From assembly GCA_963682055.1 (NCBI GenBank), contig OY821742.1, positions 26,445,060 through 26,509,059 on the forward strand: DNA of 64,000 bases. Reading direction: 5' to 3'. The number at the start of each line of letters is the position of its first letter. Within the stretch, counting starts at the first letter, position 1. The stretch comes from Primula veris (Eukaryota > Streptophyta > Magnoliopsida > Ericales > Primulaceae). Both the position numbers and the translations under genes were made by a program. The notes under the pieces are model-generated. The model was given only the letters and a program-made list of their open reading frames with translations. It made no database searches and was not told the DNA's origin. Of the stretch, positions 23,202-35,827 are shown in pieces.

Positions 23202-24147
23202 CATTTTCTTCCGATACTTGCAAGAGAAAGGCTTAGCTTACACAAGTGATGAAGTTTCAGCTAAAATTGACGAGTACTTCCCTGAATGGTTTGAAACTAT
23301 GTAAGTAGTAGTTTTTATTTTGTCAGCTGCATTTTTATTTTATCACAAGCATTTTATTTTGTCAAAATTGATACTAACAATCTCATTATTGGGTAATTTT
23401 TATAGGCAAAGACTCGATGGAACATACATAACAATGAGTTCATTTATTCACTTTCACTGGGTCCGTTAAGAAAGGTCAAGTCCTATGCGGTTTATTTTGT
23501 CAATGGTACACGTTTCACACTTTAAAGTACGGGCATGGAAAAATAACCTAAAATAGTGGTGTTTGCATTAAGGGTTTCACCGATCTTTTCTAATAAGTTA
23601 TCATCAAACAATTATTACGGTGTTCTAACTGACATTCTTGAATTGGAGTATCCAAGACAACCTATAAAAAAGACGGTTTTGTTTAACTGTCAGTGGTTTG
23701 ATTCTAGTTGGAAAGGGGAGAAAGTCCATAAACGATACAATCTCGTCGATATTAACATTAAGTCAAAATATCCGAAATATGATCCATTTATCTTGGCTAT
23801 GCAAGCAACGCAAGTGTGTTATATTCCTTATGCAAGACGGTCGATAAGGAAAAATAATGATATGGGAATGAGAAAAAAGAAAATAAATAAGGGTGATAAG
23901 GACTGGTGGGCTGTATGTAAGGTTAAAGTTAGACCAATAATTTTCAACATCCTAATGTTGAATCGGAAGACACAGAGGCGTTTCAAGATGATGAAAGTCT
24001 TGCACACCGGATTACAAATCCGGATTTTGGTCCTGAGCCATTGAATATTGCCGATCCCGAGCCGGGATATCAAATCCATATAGCAGAAAGAATTTTAATA
24101 GCGAGCTCATCGGATTCGAGCGATGATGATGAACACGACGATCAATG
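23202..24147 (+). pseudogene. TNP2-like CACTA transposase, C-terminal remnant (DUF4216)
   Basis: A first exon-like piece (about 23205-23301) reads YLQEKGLAYTSDEV..KIDEYFPEWFETM, followed by a GTAAGT donor and a TATAG acceptor near 23405. The next part reads EFIHSLSLGPLRKVKSY..YFVNGTRFHT in a shifted frame. A 162-codon open stretch (23556-24044) then carries the DUF4216 signature: NNYYGVL.DILEL, KKTVLFNCQWFDSSW, VHKRYNLVDIN, YDPFILAMQATQV and WWAVCKVK.R. The end, near 24147, is acidic (SSSDSSDDDEHDD). The transposase catalytic region and DUF4218 that should precede this are absent. Confidence 0.85.
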
Positions 24148-24805
24148 AGAAGGGCATGAAGAATATTTATTTATGAATAGACTAAAAAATTCTATGTTTT
24201 GTAATAAATAAATTATGTTTTAATATTAGACATTTTATGGCTTATAAAAATATTTCGGTACACTTTGAAAAATTTGGAAAATAATTTTGTCCCCACTCCC
24301 CCCCCCCCCCCCTCCTTCTAATTTTTCACATTTTTGACACTTATTTTGGTTTTGCAGTGTTTGCCGAGTCCAAATCTTCTACCCCGTATTCTCTACCCCT
24401 TCCGTGCTCACTTGCTTATTTTCATTCAAATTTTAAATTTTCACAACTTATACCGCAACTTTATAAACTTTTATATTATATTGTATTCAGATTTTAAAAC
24501 ATTTGAACATAATATTGCTTTAGACAATTTTTTTAATATTCAATGTTTAATTTACACTAATTTATACATTTATTCCAAAATAAAATTTGTGTGTATTTTC
24601 TTTTAAAAATAATTATTGTAATGTATTGATACATGTATTATAGTAATTCTACAAAAAAATTTAAGTTTTTTAGAATTTTTTTTATTGGATAAAATAAGCA
24701 ACGAGATACGAAAGGGGTATAGAAATGGGCAGAAGATTTGGAGTGATGCCCCTTGTTTTTTTTTCATTACCACTTTATCATACTATATATAACACATACA
24801 TATCA

Positions 24806-24844
<39 letters not shown>

Positions 24845-25040
24845 CCCCAAACCCTAGCCGCTCAGCTCACTCACAGGGCTCTGTCTTTTTTTCTATTTCT
24901 TCGTTTCTCTGTATATATTTTATTTGCTCATTTAATAGTTTAATTATGATACTAAGTATTTAGTGGTGTGTATATGTGAAAATATTGCAAGGTTTATACA
25001 ATTTAAGGTGATTTGAATCTGAATATTGCATAGTGATGGT
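24148..25040. other. Leader-like interior of CACTA element 1
   Basis: It contains a 15-base C run (24298-24312), then a (CT)n-(CA)n microsatellite (about 24807-24845) followed by CCCCAAACCCTAGCCGCTC. A CT-rich stretch next to an AAACCCTAGCC box looks like the promoter and 5' leader of a plant housekeeping gene, probably that of the second element gene or a captured one. No protein is supported. Confidence 0.45.
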
Positions 25041-25935
25041 ATATTAACACTAAATTTGATCTAATTGGTGCAATTATTAAACGTATTCTTAGCTTTTTTT
25101 CGTCCTTTTTGTTGAGCTTAAAAGTTATAAACAAACAATCACTGAGCTAATAGTGTCTGTTGGTTGCGTAAAATGGTCGCACTTATTTAGTTGAAAGAGA
25201 ATGAGTGGTTGATAAGACAAAATTTACTCTCTTTTACTATCAAATTTGTGTTATAATCATTCGAAACAGCTATCTCTTTCACCATGATTAAATAGATTGC
25301 GCCTTTTTAAACAAACAATTCCTGAGCTAGTAGCTGTTGTTTGTGTAAAATGGTCTTACTTATTTAGTTTTTTATTTGGGTTATAGAAAATCACTTTTTT
25401 TAATACCAAATTTGTGTTATAAGCATTCAAACCAGCAACCTCGTTCACCATGATTTTAATGATTGCAGATTTTATACACTTAAAAAGCTATGGTCACCAT
25501 TAGTACCCTATTTATACATATAACATGTATATATAATTTTTTTAGCTTAAAAGTTGTAAACAAACAATTCTTAAGCTAGTACTTGTTGGTTGTGTTAAAT
25601 GGTCAGACTTATTTAGTTTTTTCCCTATTTAAAAAGAAAATCACTTCTTTTTTACTACCAAACACGTGTTATAATCATTCAAAAAAGCTACCTCTTTCAA
25701 CAAGCTTAAAAAAGATTACAAAACAGTTAACTTTTTCGCAATTCTTGAAAAAAGATAGCAGTTTTAGACACTTAAATAGCTATGGTTACTGATAAGTTTG
25801 TAAATGGGTCAGTGCCTATTTATACATATAATATGTATATATAAATTTTTTAGCTTAAAAGTTATAAGTTGGTAAATGGTCATTGATGATATATTAACAC
25901 TAAATTTGATCTAATTGGTGCAATTATTAAACATA
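25040..25935. repeat. Tandem repeats inside CACTA element 1
   Basis: About three diverged copies (starting near 25105, 25301 and 25536) share AAACAAACAAT(C/T)..TGAGCTA, TTGTTG(G)TTG.GTAAAATGGTC, CTTATTTAGTT and a TTTGTGTTATAA.CATTCAAA..AGC block. The set is framed by a perfect longer repeat with TAAATTTGATCTAATTGG at about 25050 and 25900. It is probably a leader intron that was duplicated in place. Confidence 0.7.
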
Positions 25936-26432
25936 TTCTTAGTTTTTACCTATTTCAAATCATGTATATGTATCAAATGTACATGTTCTTACCAAGATAA
26001 GTGTATTAGATCTAGCTGTTTATTAGTTTGAAATTTCCATGAATAATTGTCTTTATAGTGTTAAAAAGGTGATTTGCCACTCTAATTCTGGTATATCTAG
26101 TTATTTACTAAAACTTACAAATATAAGTGACTTTGTGAAAAGGTTGAATGGAACAAAGCCCATATGTTTCCCATAACTTCATGAACAGATTTCTATGGGT
26201 ATACTATATTAGGTGATTTAATAAGTGAAGTACGAAATTTTGATTTCACCCATTAAAATGGACTCACAATCTAACTGTTTTTGGCGGAATTAGCCAAAAT
26301 ACTCCTAGTTGAATGAGTCCGGCTCTTAAGGAAATTTGTGAAAAACTCAAACTCAACAAAACCCTTACATATGTTAATTTTGTAAGAAAATAAATCCTAA
26401 ATCTTTTGGTCTTTTGGTTTGTTTGTAAGGTT

Positions 26433-27751
26433 ATGGGAAAAATACCTTCACCTGATGACGGTTCTGTTGTGCACGGTTCTGGTGGACATGGGCGCAGACC
26501 TGTCTGTGGTTCTAGTGGACGTGGGCACGGTCCCGGTCGTGGTTCTGGTGCGTGCGGTTTTGGTACAACGCCGACTGTTTCGATAACAGATAAACTAGGT
26601 GATACGCCGAACACTCTCGAAAACATTGATAGTGTGGGAACTTCAACCCCGAACAATCTACCTTTAGTAGAAAGGAGCGGGCATCTAGCGCCTCTTTAAG
26701 TGCAACACTAGTTGTAGAGGCTGTACCTGCTGAGTTGCGTATGGCTAATGCTCGTGCAAACACCACTGCTGCAGCTGAGATTGCAGCCGCTGCTATTGCT
26801 GCCACTGAGGCACAAGTAGCTGTTGTGGCGGCTTAGGCGGCTGCGGCTCAGGCTCTTGAGAACGAATAAGTACATGATGAGTATCCAAAAGCCAATAAGA
26901 TATTGATCGGTGTGGCTCCCGGAAGAATTGCTCGGTAATTAGATTCATATTTGCACACTTGTTTTATTAGTTTTTGCATTGTCTACATTGTTTTTCAACT
27001 AATTGTTTTTACTTTTTAATAAGTTTCAACCAATGACAGCTACAAAAATGAACCAGATATTCAAAAATAAAGTACAAGAAGAGTTCAATTGGACAAAAGT
27101 CACACCTGAGGATGAAAGATAACTATTGGGAAGAATTTAAGGTATCTTGATTTGTTTAGGACTTCAATACATTTAAGTATCCAGGGTTTCAAAGTCGTGA
27201 ACCTAGCTTTATTTTTTATTTAAGTATCGAGCAAAGTTTATCTAACAGTTTAACAATGTATGAAATGAATGTATAAGTTTTAAAACTGTAGAACATTAAT
27301 TAAATCTTAGTCTGGGCATGTAAAAGTATCCTTTCTATATATATTTTTTTCACTTTTTGTCATAGGAGTTACATTGAGTTGGAGTGAAAATGAAAGTTAC
27401 TAACGTATAAGTTTTCACTTCTTGTCTTTCCAAAACTGAAGTTATATTGGTTAAACTGATTTAGTTGTAAAAGTGTCTTTTCTATATAATGTAAAAGTTA
27501 TAGCATTAAAGTTGGGCTTTTTTGCATCTAATAATTTCATGTTTTGAATTTGCATTTAGTTGTTTGTTCACAATTAAAGTTCATGCTAATCGGTTTGACA
27601 TTTTGTAGAAGCACTTAATTTGACAAGTGGCATGCAAGGACAGCTCACAAGTCGAGCTTCTCGAGCTCTTATTTCTGGAAAAACAGTGCATTCCGATGAA
27701 AAATTAGAGGATGAGGAAGAGGACGAAGATGAGAACTTTGAGAGAAGATGA
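26433..27751 (+). pseudogene. TNPA-like second gene of CACTA element 1, broken
   Basis: An ATG at 26433 opens an 89-codon frame rich in Gly, Arg, His and Pro (GHGRRP, GRGHGPGRGSG), ending at TAA 26699. In another frame an Ala-rich stretch follows (AAAEIAAAAIAATEAQVAVVAA, interrupted by TAG). After intron-like sequence comes KMNQIFKNKVQEEFNW, and a last piece near 27610-27751 reads LTSGMQGQLTSRASRAL.SGK with an acidic tail EDEEEDEDENFERR and stop. The order (after TNP2) and composition fit the accessory TNPA/Transposase_24-type gene of plant CACTA elements. It has at least one frameshift and one stop. Confidence 0.6.
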
Positions 27752-28424
27752 GAACTTGAGAAAATATGATCTCAACGACTAATAGATTAGGAGTGGTGGC
27801 TACGGTGACTAGTATTTTGGGACATATTTATGTATGAATTTTGTTATGTGTCGGCATTTAAGATTTATCTAATTTTGTAATGTAGCACCGTAGCGGTAGT
27901 TAAAACACAATGGATAATACTGATTTTGTATGCTATGACAATGGCTTAACTTGTAGGCTAGAATCTTGGATTGTTTTCGGATTGTAAGTCGGATGATATT
28001 AAGTTGTAATATTTTGGTTAACTTATTGAATAGTAATTGCCATCTTTAGAATGTTTTACATTTGTTTCAATTTATATGTTTTACATTATAATAAGTCAAC
28101 ACAAGTCAAATGAGACTGCCTAATTTAGATATTTTTTTTAAAAAATACTCCTATACTTTTTTATTAATTACAATAATACCATACTCACATAAAAAAATAT
28201 AAAAAGTAATAACTAATAACAATATTTATCCTTCATTAACGACCAAACATTTTTTTATGTTTTATCATCTTATACTATTTTTTTATATTATCCACATATT
28301 TATATCATAACTACACTTATTTTTTATATTTTAATAGCATTGCGTGTCACACACACACAACGCATGGGGCATGGAGCACGATTACTAGTGTGTGTATATA
28401 TATATATGTGTGTGCAAATTACTA
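27752..28424. other. 3' region of the CACTA accessory gene
   Basis: AT-rich trailing sequence with a (GT/TA) microsatellite near 28389-28412. No coding potential is visible. Confidence 0.5.
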
Positions 28425-28916
28425 GCAACTGAATTGTAACATCATTCCATATATTTTTTATTTAGTGGACAATGAATAGTAACACACTTTAGTAACAAAA
28501 TAGCAACATATTATAAACTTTTTAGTAAATAAATAATATAAATAGTAACATAATGCAATCAATGATAGCTACAATTGCTTAAATATTAAATGAGATTGAT
28601 GGACAATCTGTAACAAATTTCCGACAAAAAAACAAGTGTGTTACAAAAGTGTTGCCTTTCACATCCAAAAAATCCGTCAAGTAGCAACACACAAAATATG
28701 ATACAATTATGTTACAAATATAGCAACATAAAAAGTATGTTACTGTTTTGTTACAAAAGATAATTGTGTGTTGCAAATTCAATTGCTGGAATCTGCAACA
28801 AGGCAAACAATAACATACCTTTTTTTATTTCTAAAATGTTGTTAATCTCATTTTTGTAACAAAAAAGGCTTAAATAGCAACATTTTTTTTTGTTATCCGG
28901 ATTTTTTCCTGTAGTG

Positions 28917-29583
28917 TTTAATTATGTACGCATTTATGATTTATCCACGCGCACCTTATTCCTTACACTCATTCTAAGTTTGCGGAGAATTCTCTCATAC
29001 TACATTCAGTTGTAATGCACTGGACCTGCAATTCAAACTTCATATGCAAAGTGTATGGGAAGGTCTTCCATAACATCGAAGAAACTAGGTGGAAAATGCA
29101 ATATTATCCAACACAATGTAATTGGAATTTCCACTTCAAGTTGTACCATCATTTACCGATAGTATAGTGCAAGTGAGATGTTTAAAAACACAGGCTAAAT
29201 TCAATCAAAGCTTTATAAAGTTTTTCGTCAAGTGTAAATCTAATTGCGATTCGAATTAACCTCTGCATAAAAAACATGACCCTCATGGATTTTAATAGCA
29301 AACAACTTGTTTTTTCTCATATCAACAAAACGAACTATGTTCGAGACACAACCGTCCGGTCAATTATTTTTTTCACCCAATTACAAATGCTCTCTTTCTG
29401 AGAAAAAAATATGCTCGTTCATATGACCCATCTTCATTCGGATTAAGATGTGCACAATTGCTAATACTCTAAACTTCCAGCCTTTACTTGAGATTATCCT
29501 TCGATTTTCCCTTCACATCAAATACCGTATTAAATATACTCTTGAAACATTTTTTTCAATATGCATAACATCGAGATTGTGTT
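28917..29583 (-). pseudogene. Older CACTA transposase remnant (DUF4218 region), antisense
   Basis: The minus strand near 28980-29150 reads FPPSFFDVMEDLPIHFAYEV, stop, IAGPVHYN, stop, then a frameshifted MREFSANLE and VRNKVRVD. This is the DUF4218 hallmark of TNP2-type CACTA transposases (FPPAFFDVM.HL.IHL..EA..GGPV.YRWMYP). Upstream on the same strand PVFLNISLALYYR fits the preceding segment. It is outside CACTA element 1 and oppositely oriented, so it belongs to an older element into which element 1, and on the right the copia element, inserted. Confidence 0.75.
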
Positions 29584-30816
29584 TGTTGGACCGTAGGTTC
29601 ATTATTTGATTTTGATTATAAATGTTATAATGATTTTACATATAGTTGAAAATTTCTTTATTCGATGATTTAATACTTAATCTTTTCCTAAAAGAGAAAT
29701 TGTATATTTCAGGCTTTAAATCATATATCATTCAGTATCGAATTTAACAGCTCAAATGAAACTCATTTTGGAGAACGAACGAAGAAGATACAAGAATTTC
29801 AAGAAACCAAATTACCAGATTTTAGACACGCCGAAAAAAATCCGACAGGCCGAAGTACCAATCGAACAATTGTTAGACCAATCGAAAAGTGCAAAAAGTT
29901 GGGTAGTAAGCCCTCGGATTTTCGACATGTCAAAAAACACACCTCGACGGGTTGAACTTCTGGAGTTTTGAATTAAGTCATTTTTCTTTATCTAGTTGTG
30001 GATTTTACCCATTGAATAAGGCACTCAACAACTAAAAATGGCCACTTTGGGACCAATGGATATTTTTAGTCTACAACCCCACCCCACCCCCCAATACATC
30101 TTCTAAACTCACCAATCATCAACCCTAACCTCCATTAAAGAGGAACAAGCTCAAAAAGGGGAAAATCAAGAAAATAAGTAATCAAGCTAAAGCCAAACAC
30201 TATCATATGATTCACACACATATATTAGCTTAATCTTGAGTGATACATATTTATAAGATTATTCATCAAGATAGAAGCAACTGATAGAAAGTGATTTCCT
30301 CACAAATTTGTAAAGAGAAATTTATAAGCTAATTTATGAGTGAGTGTTTGGGTAGAGACTTCTAAGCAAGCGTTATCTTAAAAGCTCAAGGTCATTTCAC
30401 TTGGATACTCATAAATTGAGGGGGAGTCGTTGACTCGACTTTCTGTACTCTTGCACTTGTATCAAGATTGTATACTCGGATAGAGGATAAGAAAATCGAT
30501 TGATTAGCTCGTTTGGATATGTAATATTGGGTTGAAGATTATAGTGATAATACCCGGTAAATCAATTCCGGAGAGATGACGTATGCAGATTTTCCGAATC
30601 TCTATATATCACGGTGTCAATCTCTCTTCTCTTACTCTTTACTTTCCACAAATTATTTTGTAATTGTGTGTATTCTTAACTTATTCATATTTGTTATCGC
30701 ATAATTATTGTTGCCTAAGTTAGTTGGGTTGATTAGTTTCCCTTAAGTATTAATTCCATGAAAAATGCCTAAAATCTTATTCATCCCACTCTAAGGTTTA
30801 GCCGCACGGGCCAACA
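29584..30816 (+). repeat. 5' LTR of gag-only copia element
   Basis: 1233 bp, TG...CA bounded, directly repeated at 33920-35147. Shared features include TTCGATGATTTAATACTT, ATACCCGGTAAA.CAATTCCGG and the end GCACGG(A/G)CCAACA. A short frame (29756-29971) inside it is not a gene. Confidence 0.93.
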
Positions 30817-30818
30817 AT

Positions 30819-30830
30819 TGGTATCAGAGC
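30819..30830 (+). other. Primer-binding site complementary to initiator tRNA-Met
   Basis: TGGTATCAGAGC lies 2 bp after the 5' LTR. It is the standard plant copia primer-binding site, matching the 3' end of initiator methionine tRNA. Confidence 0.95.
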
Positions 30831-30878
30831 CGAGGCTTTTGCATATAGGTAACTAGGAATTTTAGAGTTAAGATTCAT

Positions 30879-32139
30879 ATGTCTAATTTGTACAATTTTG
30901 CCTCCGGTGTAGCTTTATCCCCCAATATTCCACCGTTTTTTTATGGCATAAACTTTTCCTATTGGAATGATAGGATGAGCATGTTCTTACAAAGTTACAA
31001 TGTTGAACTTTGGAAGATTATAAAAGTAGGATATTCTGTCATACGTCTAAAAATAGCGAAAACCAAATCCATGTATGACGCTCAATTAGAAGCCTACTCT
31101 ATTAATGTCAAAGCGATGTACACTATTGTTTGTATCGTTTCCCCTAACGAGTACAACAAAATTTCCTCTTATAAAATGGTTAAGGGTATGTGGGATAAGT
31201 TAGTAGTTATGCATGATGGGACTAACCAAGTTAAGAGGACAAACTCCTAATTCTAGTATATGAGTACGAGCTTTTTAGCATGTGTGAGGGAGAAACTATT
31301 TTTGATATTCTTGCTAGATTTAACACTATTACTAATGGACTGATGTCTCTTGGTAAGTCTTTGTCTTTTAAGAAAATGGTCTCAAAGATGATTCGGAGCT
31401 TACCGAATGAATGGAAACCAAAGATCACCGCAATTCAAGAGGCGCACGACATGAACACATACACTCTTGATGCATTGACGGGTTCACTCACTACTCACGA
31501 GATCACTCTCAATAGTCAGAAACCAATCTCAAAAAGGAAGGAGATAGAATTCAAAGGCACAACTTATGACGAAAGTGACGAGTCATTCGAAAATGACGAA
31601 GAACGCATGGAAATCCTAAAAATCATGAAAGAAGTGCTTAATCTTAAAGGCCAACGAAAACAGAAAGGTGAATTGTCAAGTAATTCAATTATTTTAACAA
31701 TTTTGTTAGCTATTCTTGTGGTAAGAAAGAACACATGGCGAGAGATTGCACCAAATATCACTAGAGCAAAGCAAGACAAAAGAGGTTTAAGAAATTCACA
31801 TCAAGCTCTAGCGATAGTTCCGACCAATAAGAAGTCGTGAATCTTGCATGCTACATGGCAATGGAAGACAACAATGAAGTTAACCATTCGGCTTCAAGTG
31901 AAATCAAAACTGATGAGGTAAATGATCTATCTTATGATGAATTACTTCATTTGTGTGATATTTACTTTGAAAAGTTTCCTAAACTTGTTAAAAAGGTTGA
32001 CTCTCTTAAAATGATAAATTCTTCTCTTATAAAACCCTTGAAAAGAGATGACATTGAACATACGTCTAGTCCGAAATCATCATTTTCGTTACATGATGTA
32101 GATGACGAAAAAGAAGAATTGAAAGATAAAAAACAATGA
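30879..32139 (+). pseudogene. Copia-type gag (UBN2-like), frameshifted
   Basis: The reading frame starts at ATG 30879 with a typical gag opening (PPFFYGINFSYWNDRMSMFLQS) and continues to 31250. After a frameshift it resumes to 31840 with GETIFDILARFNTITNGL and MVSKMIRSLPNEWKPKITAI, the usual UBN2-type capsid order. A zinc-knuckle remnant near 31700-31760 reads SYSCGKKEHMARDC in another frame, with the first Cys lost. A further acidic stretch runs to 32139. The remnant before and inside the knuckle has stops, so no full Gag can be made. Confidence 0.8.
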
Positions 32140-33919
32140 TCTCGTTCTTCAAAACGAGTCTTTAAAAATCATGATCAATTTTCTTAAAAATGAAGTCTCT
32201 AGAGTTGTATAAACTCTTTCAAATCGCCTTCTTTAGATTTTGATTTATTAGAAAATTTTGAAGAGTTAAAGGATGCTTTCGATAAGATTAAAAGCAAAAA
32301 CAAGGTTTTGAATTCTCATGCTTCCAACTTAAATGACAAGGTCAAGCTTTTACAAACCAAGAATGACACTTTAAAAAAAGAAAAACTATGAGCTTGTCGT
32401 TGCCATCGAAAAACTCAATTAAACAATCATAAAGTTTTCTAAAGGGAAAACCGTATTAAATAACATTTTGAGTGGTCAAAAATATTTAAATGACAAAAGT
32501 GGTATAGGTTATGATTGCATTAGTTCTATTCCAAACAAAACTCGATTCGTCAAAGCCTCTAACATTTCTAAAACTCTTATTCCGATTAAACAAAAGATTG
32601 TTTTTAATAGCGAGTACTTCTAAGGTTTTTCAAAAATCTTTCAACGATGGAAAAGGGTTAGAGTTTCTTAACAAGGTCGTTCATCATACTCATATAGTTC
32701 TCATTATGCGAAAAAGTTTATGCATCGTATACAATGTAGTAGAAACGAGCATCTTTCTTCTATATGTTCTTATCGTTTTCATGTGACTAGAAATGATTAG
32801 AAAGGGGTAGTAAAAACCCATGTCACTAACATTGTCGAACCCAAAAGAAATTGGGGACCAAAAGGCAAAACTTGTGTTATAGGTATTTCCGTTCAAAAGA
32901 AGAAAATCAGCAAATGGTTGACAAAACCGGACAAAACCGTGGAAGTCGAGAAAAGCGAATCCACTATAAAGAACGAAAATCCAATGATCGAGAAGAGTGG
33001 AAGGCGAACCAACAAATGGTACCACATACTCGGACTTGGAAATGCTCAATGCAACTGTCATTAGAAAGCGAACTCGACATCACTTATTCGGTACATTCAA
33101 CTATAAAAGTTGTTCATATATGTGATTAGGTTGGATTATATGCATCGTTATTACATTTTTCATGTTTCGTTATTTCTTTCAAAACCGCTTAATGAAGAAC
33201 AATTTTTTTTGTAATAAGAAAGTTTGGTATGTTTGATGTGTGATTATAGGTATATTTTAAGTAAAATCATTTTCTTGATTTATACTACATGTGTATAATT
33301 ATTTATGCCAAATCGGTGTCGGAAACTACCAAAATCATCAAATTCATCCTAGAATTTTCGACCAGACTGCTATAACTTTCGACATGTTGACTGTAACTAT
33401 TCATTTTTCTTTAATTTTTCAACTGCAATTTTTAATCTGTCGATATACCTGTCCAAACCTACTGGAACTTTTTATGCATTTTTAGACCTGTCGAAATTTT
33501 TTCAACCTGTCGAGGTTTTTGTCTCCAGATTTTTATTTTATTTTTCTTTCTCACACACATACAACGAATTACATACATACATACCAGTATATCTATTTCG
33601 TCTCTCACATATACCGCCGCCCCCTTTACCCTCCTCTCTCAAATCTCTCATTTTATCGCTTTTGAATATCTAGTTTATGTAATTTTTGTCATTTGCGATT
33701 AGTTGGTTGTAAAAAATGAATTCTAAAAACCTTCCTTTTATTTAAACTTTTTGAAAGTCTTCACCAAGCCCTTTTTTTCTTTATGACATTTTGATAATGC
33801 CAAATGGGTTGAAAAATGAAATGTTATAGGTTTTTAAAATGGGAAAGATAATTGTTTCGTTGTTTTTTGTTATTTTTGTAAAATCATCATTAGTTTGTCA
33901 TAATCCAAATGAGGCAGAT
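32140..33919 (+). pseudogene. Post-gag internal region of copia element, decayed
   Basis: Up to about 32400 a coiled-coil-like frame is traceable (FEELKDAFDKIKSKNKVL, NDKVKLLQTKND). To 33129 there are short frames, rich in charged residues, that still look like gag tail. Protease, integrase and RT motifs are absent. From 33130 the region is non-coding and ends with GAGGCAGA just before the 3' LTR. Confidence 0.6.
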
Positions 33920-35147
33920 TGTTGAACCATAGGTTCATTATTTGATTTTGACTATAAGTGCTCTGATGATTTTACTTATAGTTGAAAATTTCTTTATTCG
34001 ATGATTTAATACTTGATCTTTTCCAAAAAGAGATATCGTATATTCCAGGCTTTAAAATGATATATCATTCGATATCAAAGTTCGCGGCTCAAACGAAACT
34101 CATTTTGGAGTACGAACAAAGAAGATACAAAAGTTTCAATAATTCCAATTATTAAGGTTTTACACTCGAAAAATATTCGACAGGTCGAAGTACCAATTGA
34201 AAAATTGTTAGACCAATCGAAAAGTGCAAAATTTGGGAAGTAAGCCCTCAGATATTCCGACATGTCGAAAAACACACTTCAACGGGTCGAACTTCTGGAG
34301 TTTTGAATTAAGTCACTTTTACTTTATCTAGTTGTGTCTTTTAACCATTGAATAAAACACTCAACAACTAAAAACGGCAACTTTGGGACCAATGGACATT
34401 TTGAGTCTACAAAAACCCCCCACTACATATCCTAAACTCAACAATCATCAACCCTAACCTCCATTGAAGAGAAATAAGCTCAAAAAAGGGAAAATCAAGA
34501 AAATAAACGATCAAGCTAAATTCAAACACTTATCATGCACATATATTAGCTTAATTTTCAGTGATACACATTTGTAAGATTATTCATCAAGATAAAAGCA
34601 ATTAATAGAGAGTGATTTCATCATAAATTTGTAAACAGCAATTTATAAGCTTATTTGTGAGTGAGTGTTTGGGTAGAGACTTTTAAGCAAATGTTTGCTT
34701 AAAAGTTGTAGGTCATTTCACTTGGATACTCATAGATTTAGGGGGAGTCGTTGACTTGATTTTGTGTACTATTGCACTTGTATCAAGATTGTATAATCGG
34801 GTAGAGGGTAAGCAGATCGATTGATTAACTCGTTAGAATTTGTAATCTTGGGTTGAAGATTATAGTGATAATACCCGGTAAAGCAATTCCGGTGAGATTA
34901 GGTAGGCCAGTATGCCGAAACTCTATATATCGCGGTGTCAATCTCTCTTCTCTTACTCTTTACTTTCCGCAACTTATTTTGTGATTGTGCGCATGGTTAA
35001 CTTATTCATTATTTGTTATCGCATAATTATTGTTGATTAAGTAGTTATCAAGTTAGTTGGTTTGATTAGTTGCGTTTAAGTTTTAATTCCGTAAAAAATG
35101 CCTAAATTTTATTCGCCCCCTCTAATGTTTAGACGCACGGACCAACA
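33920..35147 (+). repeat. 3' LTR of gag-only copia element
   Basis: 1228 bp, TGTTGAACC...GGACCAACA, the direct repeat of 29584-30816. Confidence 0.93.
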
Positions 35148-35228
35148 GGGTTGGATGAGGCTGTCCTTACAGAAAGGTAAATCACAAAAAACACTACGTT
35201 TCTTCCATCCCCATCCCCATCTGATTTA

Positions 35229-35775
35229 CTTCTTTTGTTATTAGTTGTTATACCATATATATCAACTCTGACCAATCCTTAAGTGTCTATCTACGTCGTA
35301 TTTCCCTTCGAGTTTTCTCAATGTACATCAACCTTCTCAACCTTTTTTTTCTTGTGAAGCATTTAGAGTGTGGTCGGAACCTGAAAAACGGATGGAAAAA
35401 AAAAATGATTTCTTGATAAAATAATGTTATGTGTTTGGTTACAAAAGAAACCTGGGAAAAGAGATAATGTGAGAAAAAAGGAGAAAAGTTTGTATGTAAA
35501 GTATGAAAAGCCAATTTTCATCAAAAAAATGGAAGTAAAAATAAAAATGAATTGGAAATTTTCTCTCTCACTCGTCTCTATGTCCTGTACTCTCTCTCTC
35601 TCTGACCCCCTCTCTCTCATGCGGACACTCTCTCTCTCTCCCAACACGATGCAGCAGAGACAACAAATTAAATTAGAAAATATATTTAGTTTTATTCAAA
35701 CTGCTCCGCAGTCACCAGTTGTGCATACATACAACTATATAATTACATACAACAATATATATCATACAAACATAT

Positions 35776-35827
<52 letters not shown>

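Larger units (their letters stand above)
22174..28916 (+). mobile_element. CACTA (En/Spm) DNA transposon, defective
   Basis: The left terminus CACTACAAGAAAAAA and the inverted right terminus CACTACAGGAAAAAATCC form the terminal repeats. A 3-bp target duplication TTT lies at 22171-22173 and 28917-28919. Many subterminal AGCAACA/TGTTGC/GTAACA motifs flank both ends (22195-22450 and 28425-28890), as expected for binding of the element's accessory transposase. Inside are the C-terminal part of the TNP2-like transposase and pieces of a second, TNPA-like gene. The catalytic part of TNP2 is missing, so the 6.7-kb element cannot move on its own. Confidence 0.92.
29584..35147 (+). mobile_element. Gag-only Ty1/copia-type retrotransposon
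   Basis: Structurally complete element of 5564 bp. The 5' LTR is 29584-30816, the primer-binding site is 30819-30830, a gag-like region follows, the polypurine-like GAGGCAGA ends at 33919, and the 3' LTR is 33920-35147. The LTRs start TGTTG(G/A)ACC and end GGACCAACA. Flanking pentamers are GTGTT (29579-29583) and GGGTT (35148-35152), which match at 4 of 5 positions. Only 3.1 kb lies between the LTRs and it has no integrase, reverse transcriptase or RNase H motifs. It therefore resembles gag-carrying non-autonomous elements mobilised by others. The LTRs differ noticeably, so the insertion is not recent. Confidence 0.9.

Noticed and set aside
26264..26805. Minus-strand frames opposite the Gly/Arg-rich CACTA accessory gene
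   Set aside because: The plus strand has the expected composition and position for the TNPA-like gene; the minus frames are its shadow.
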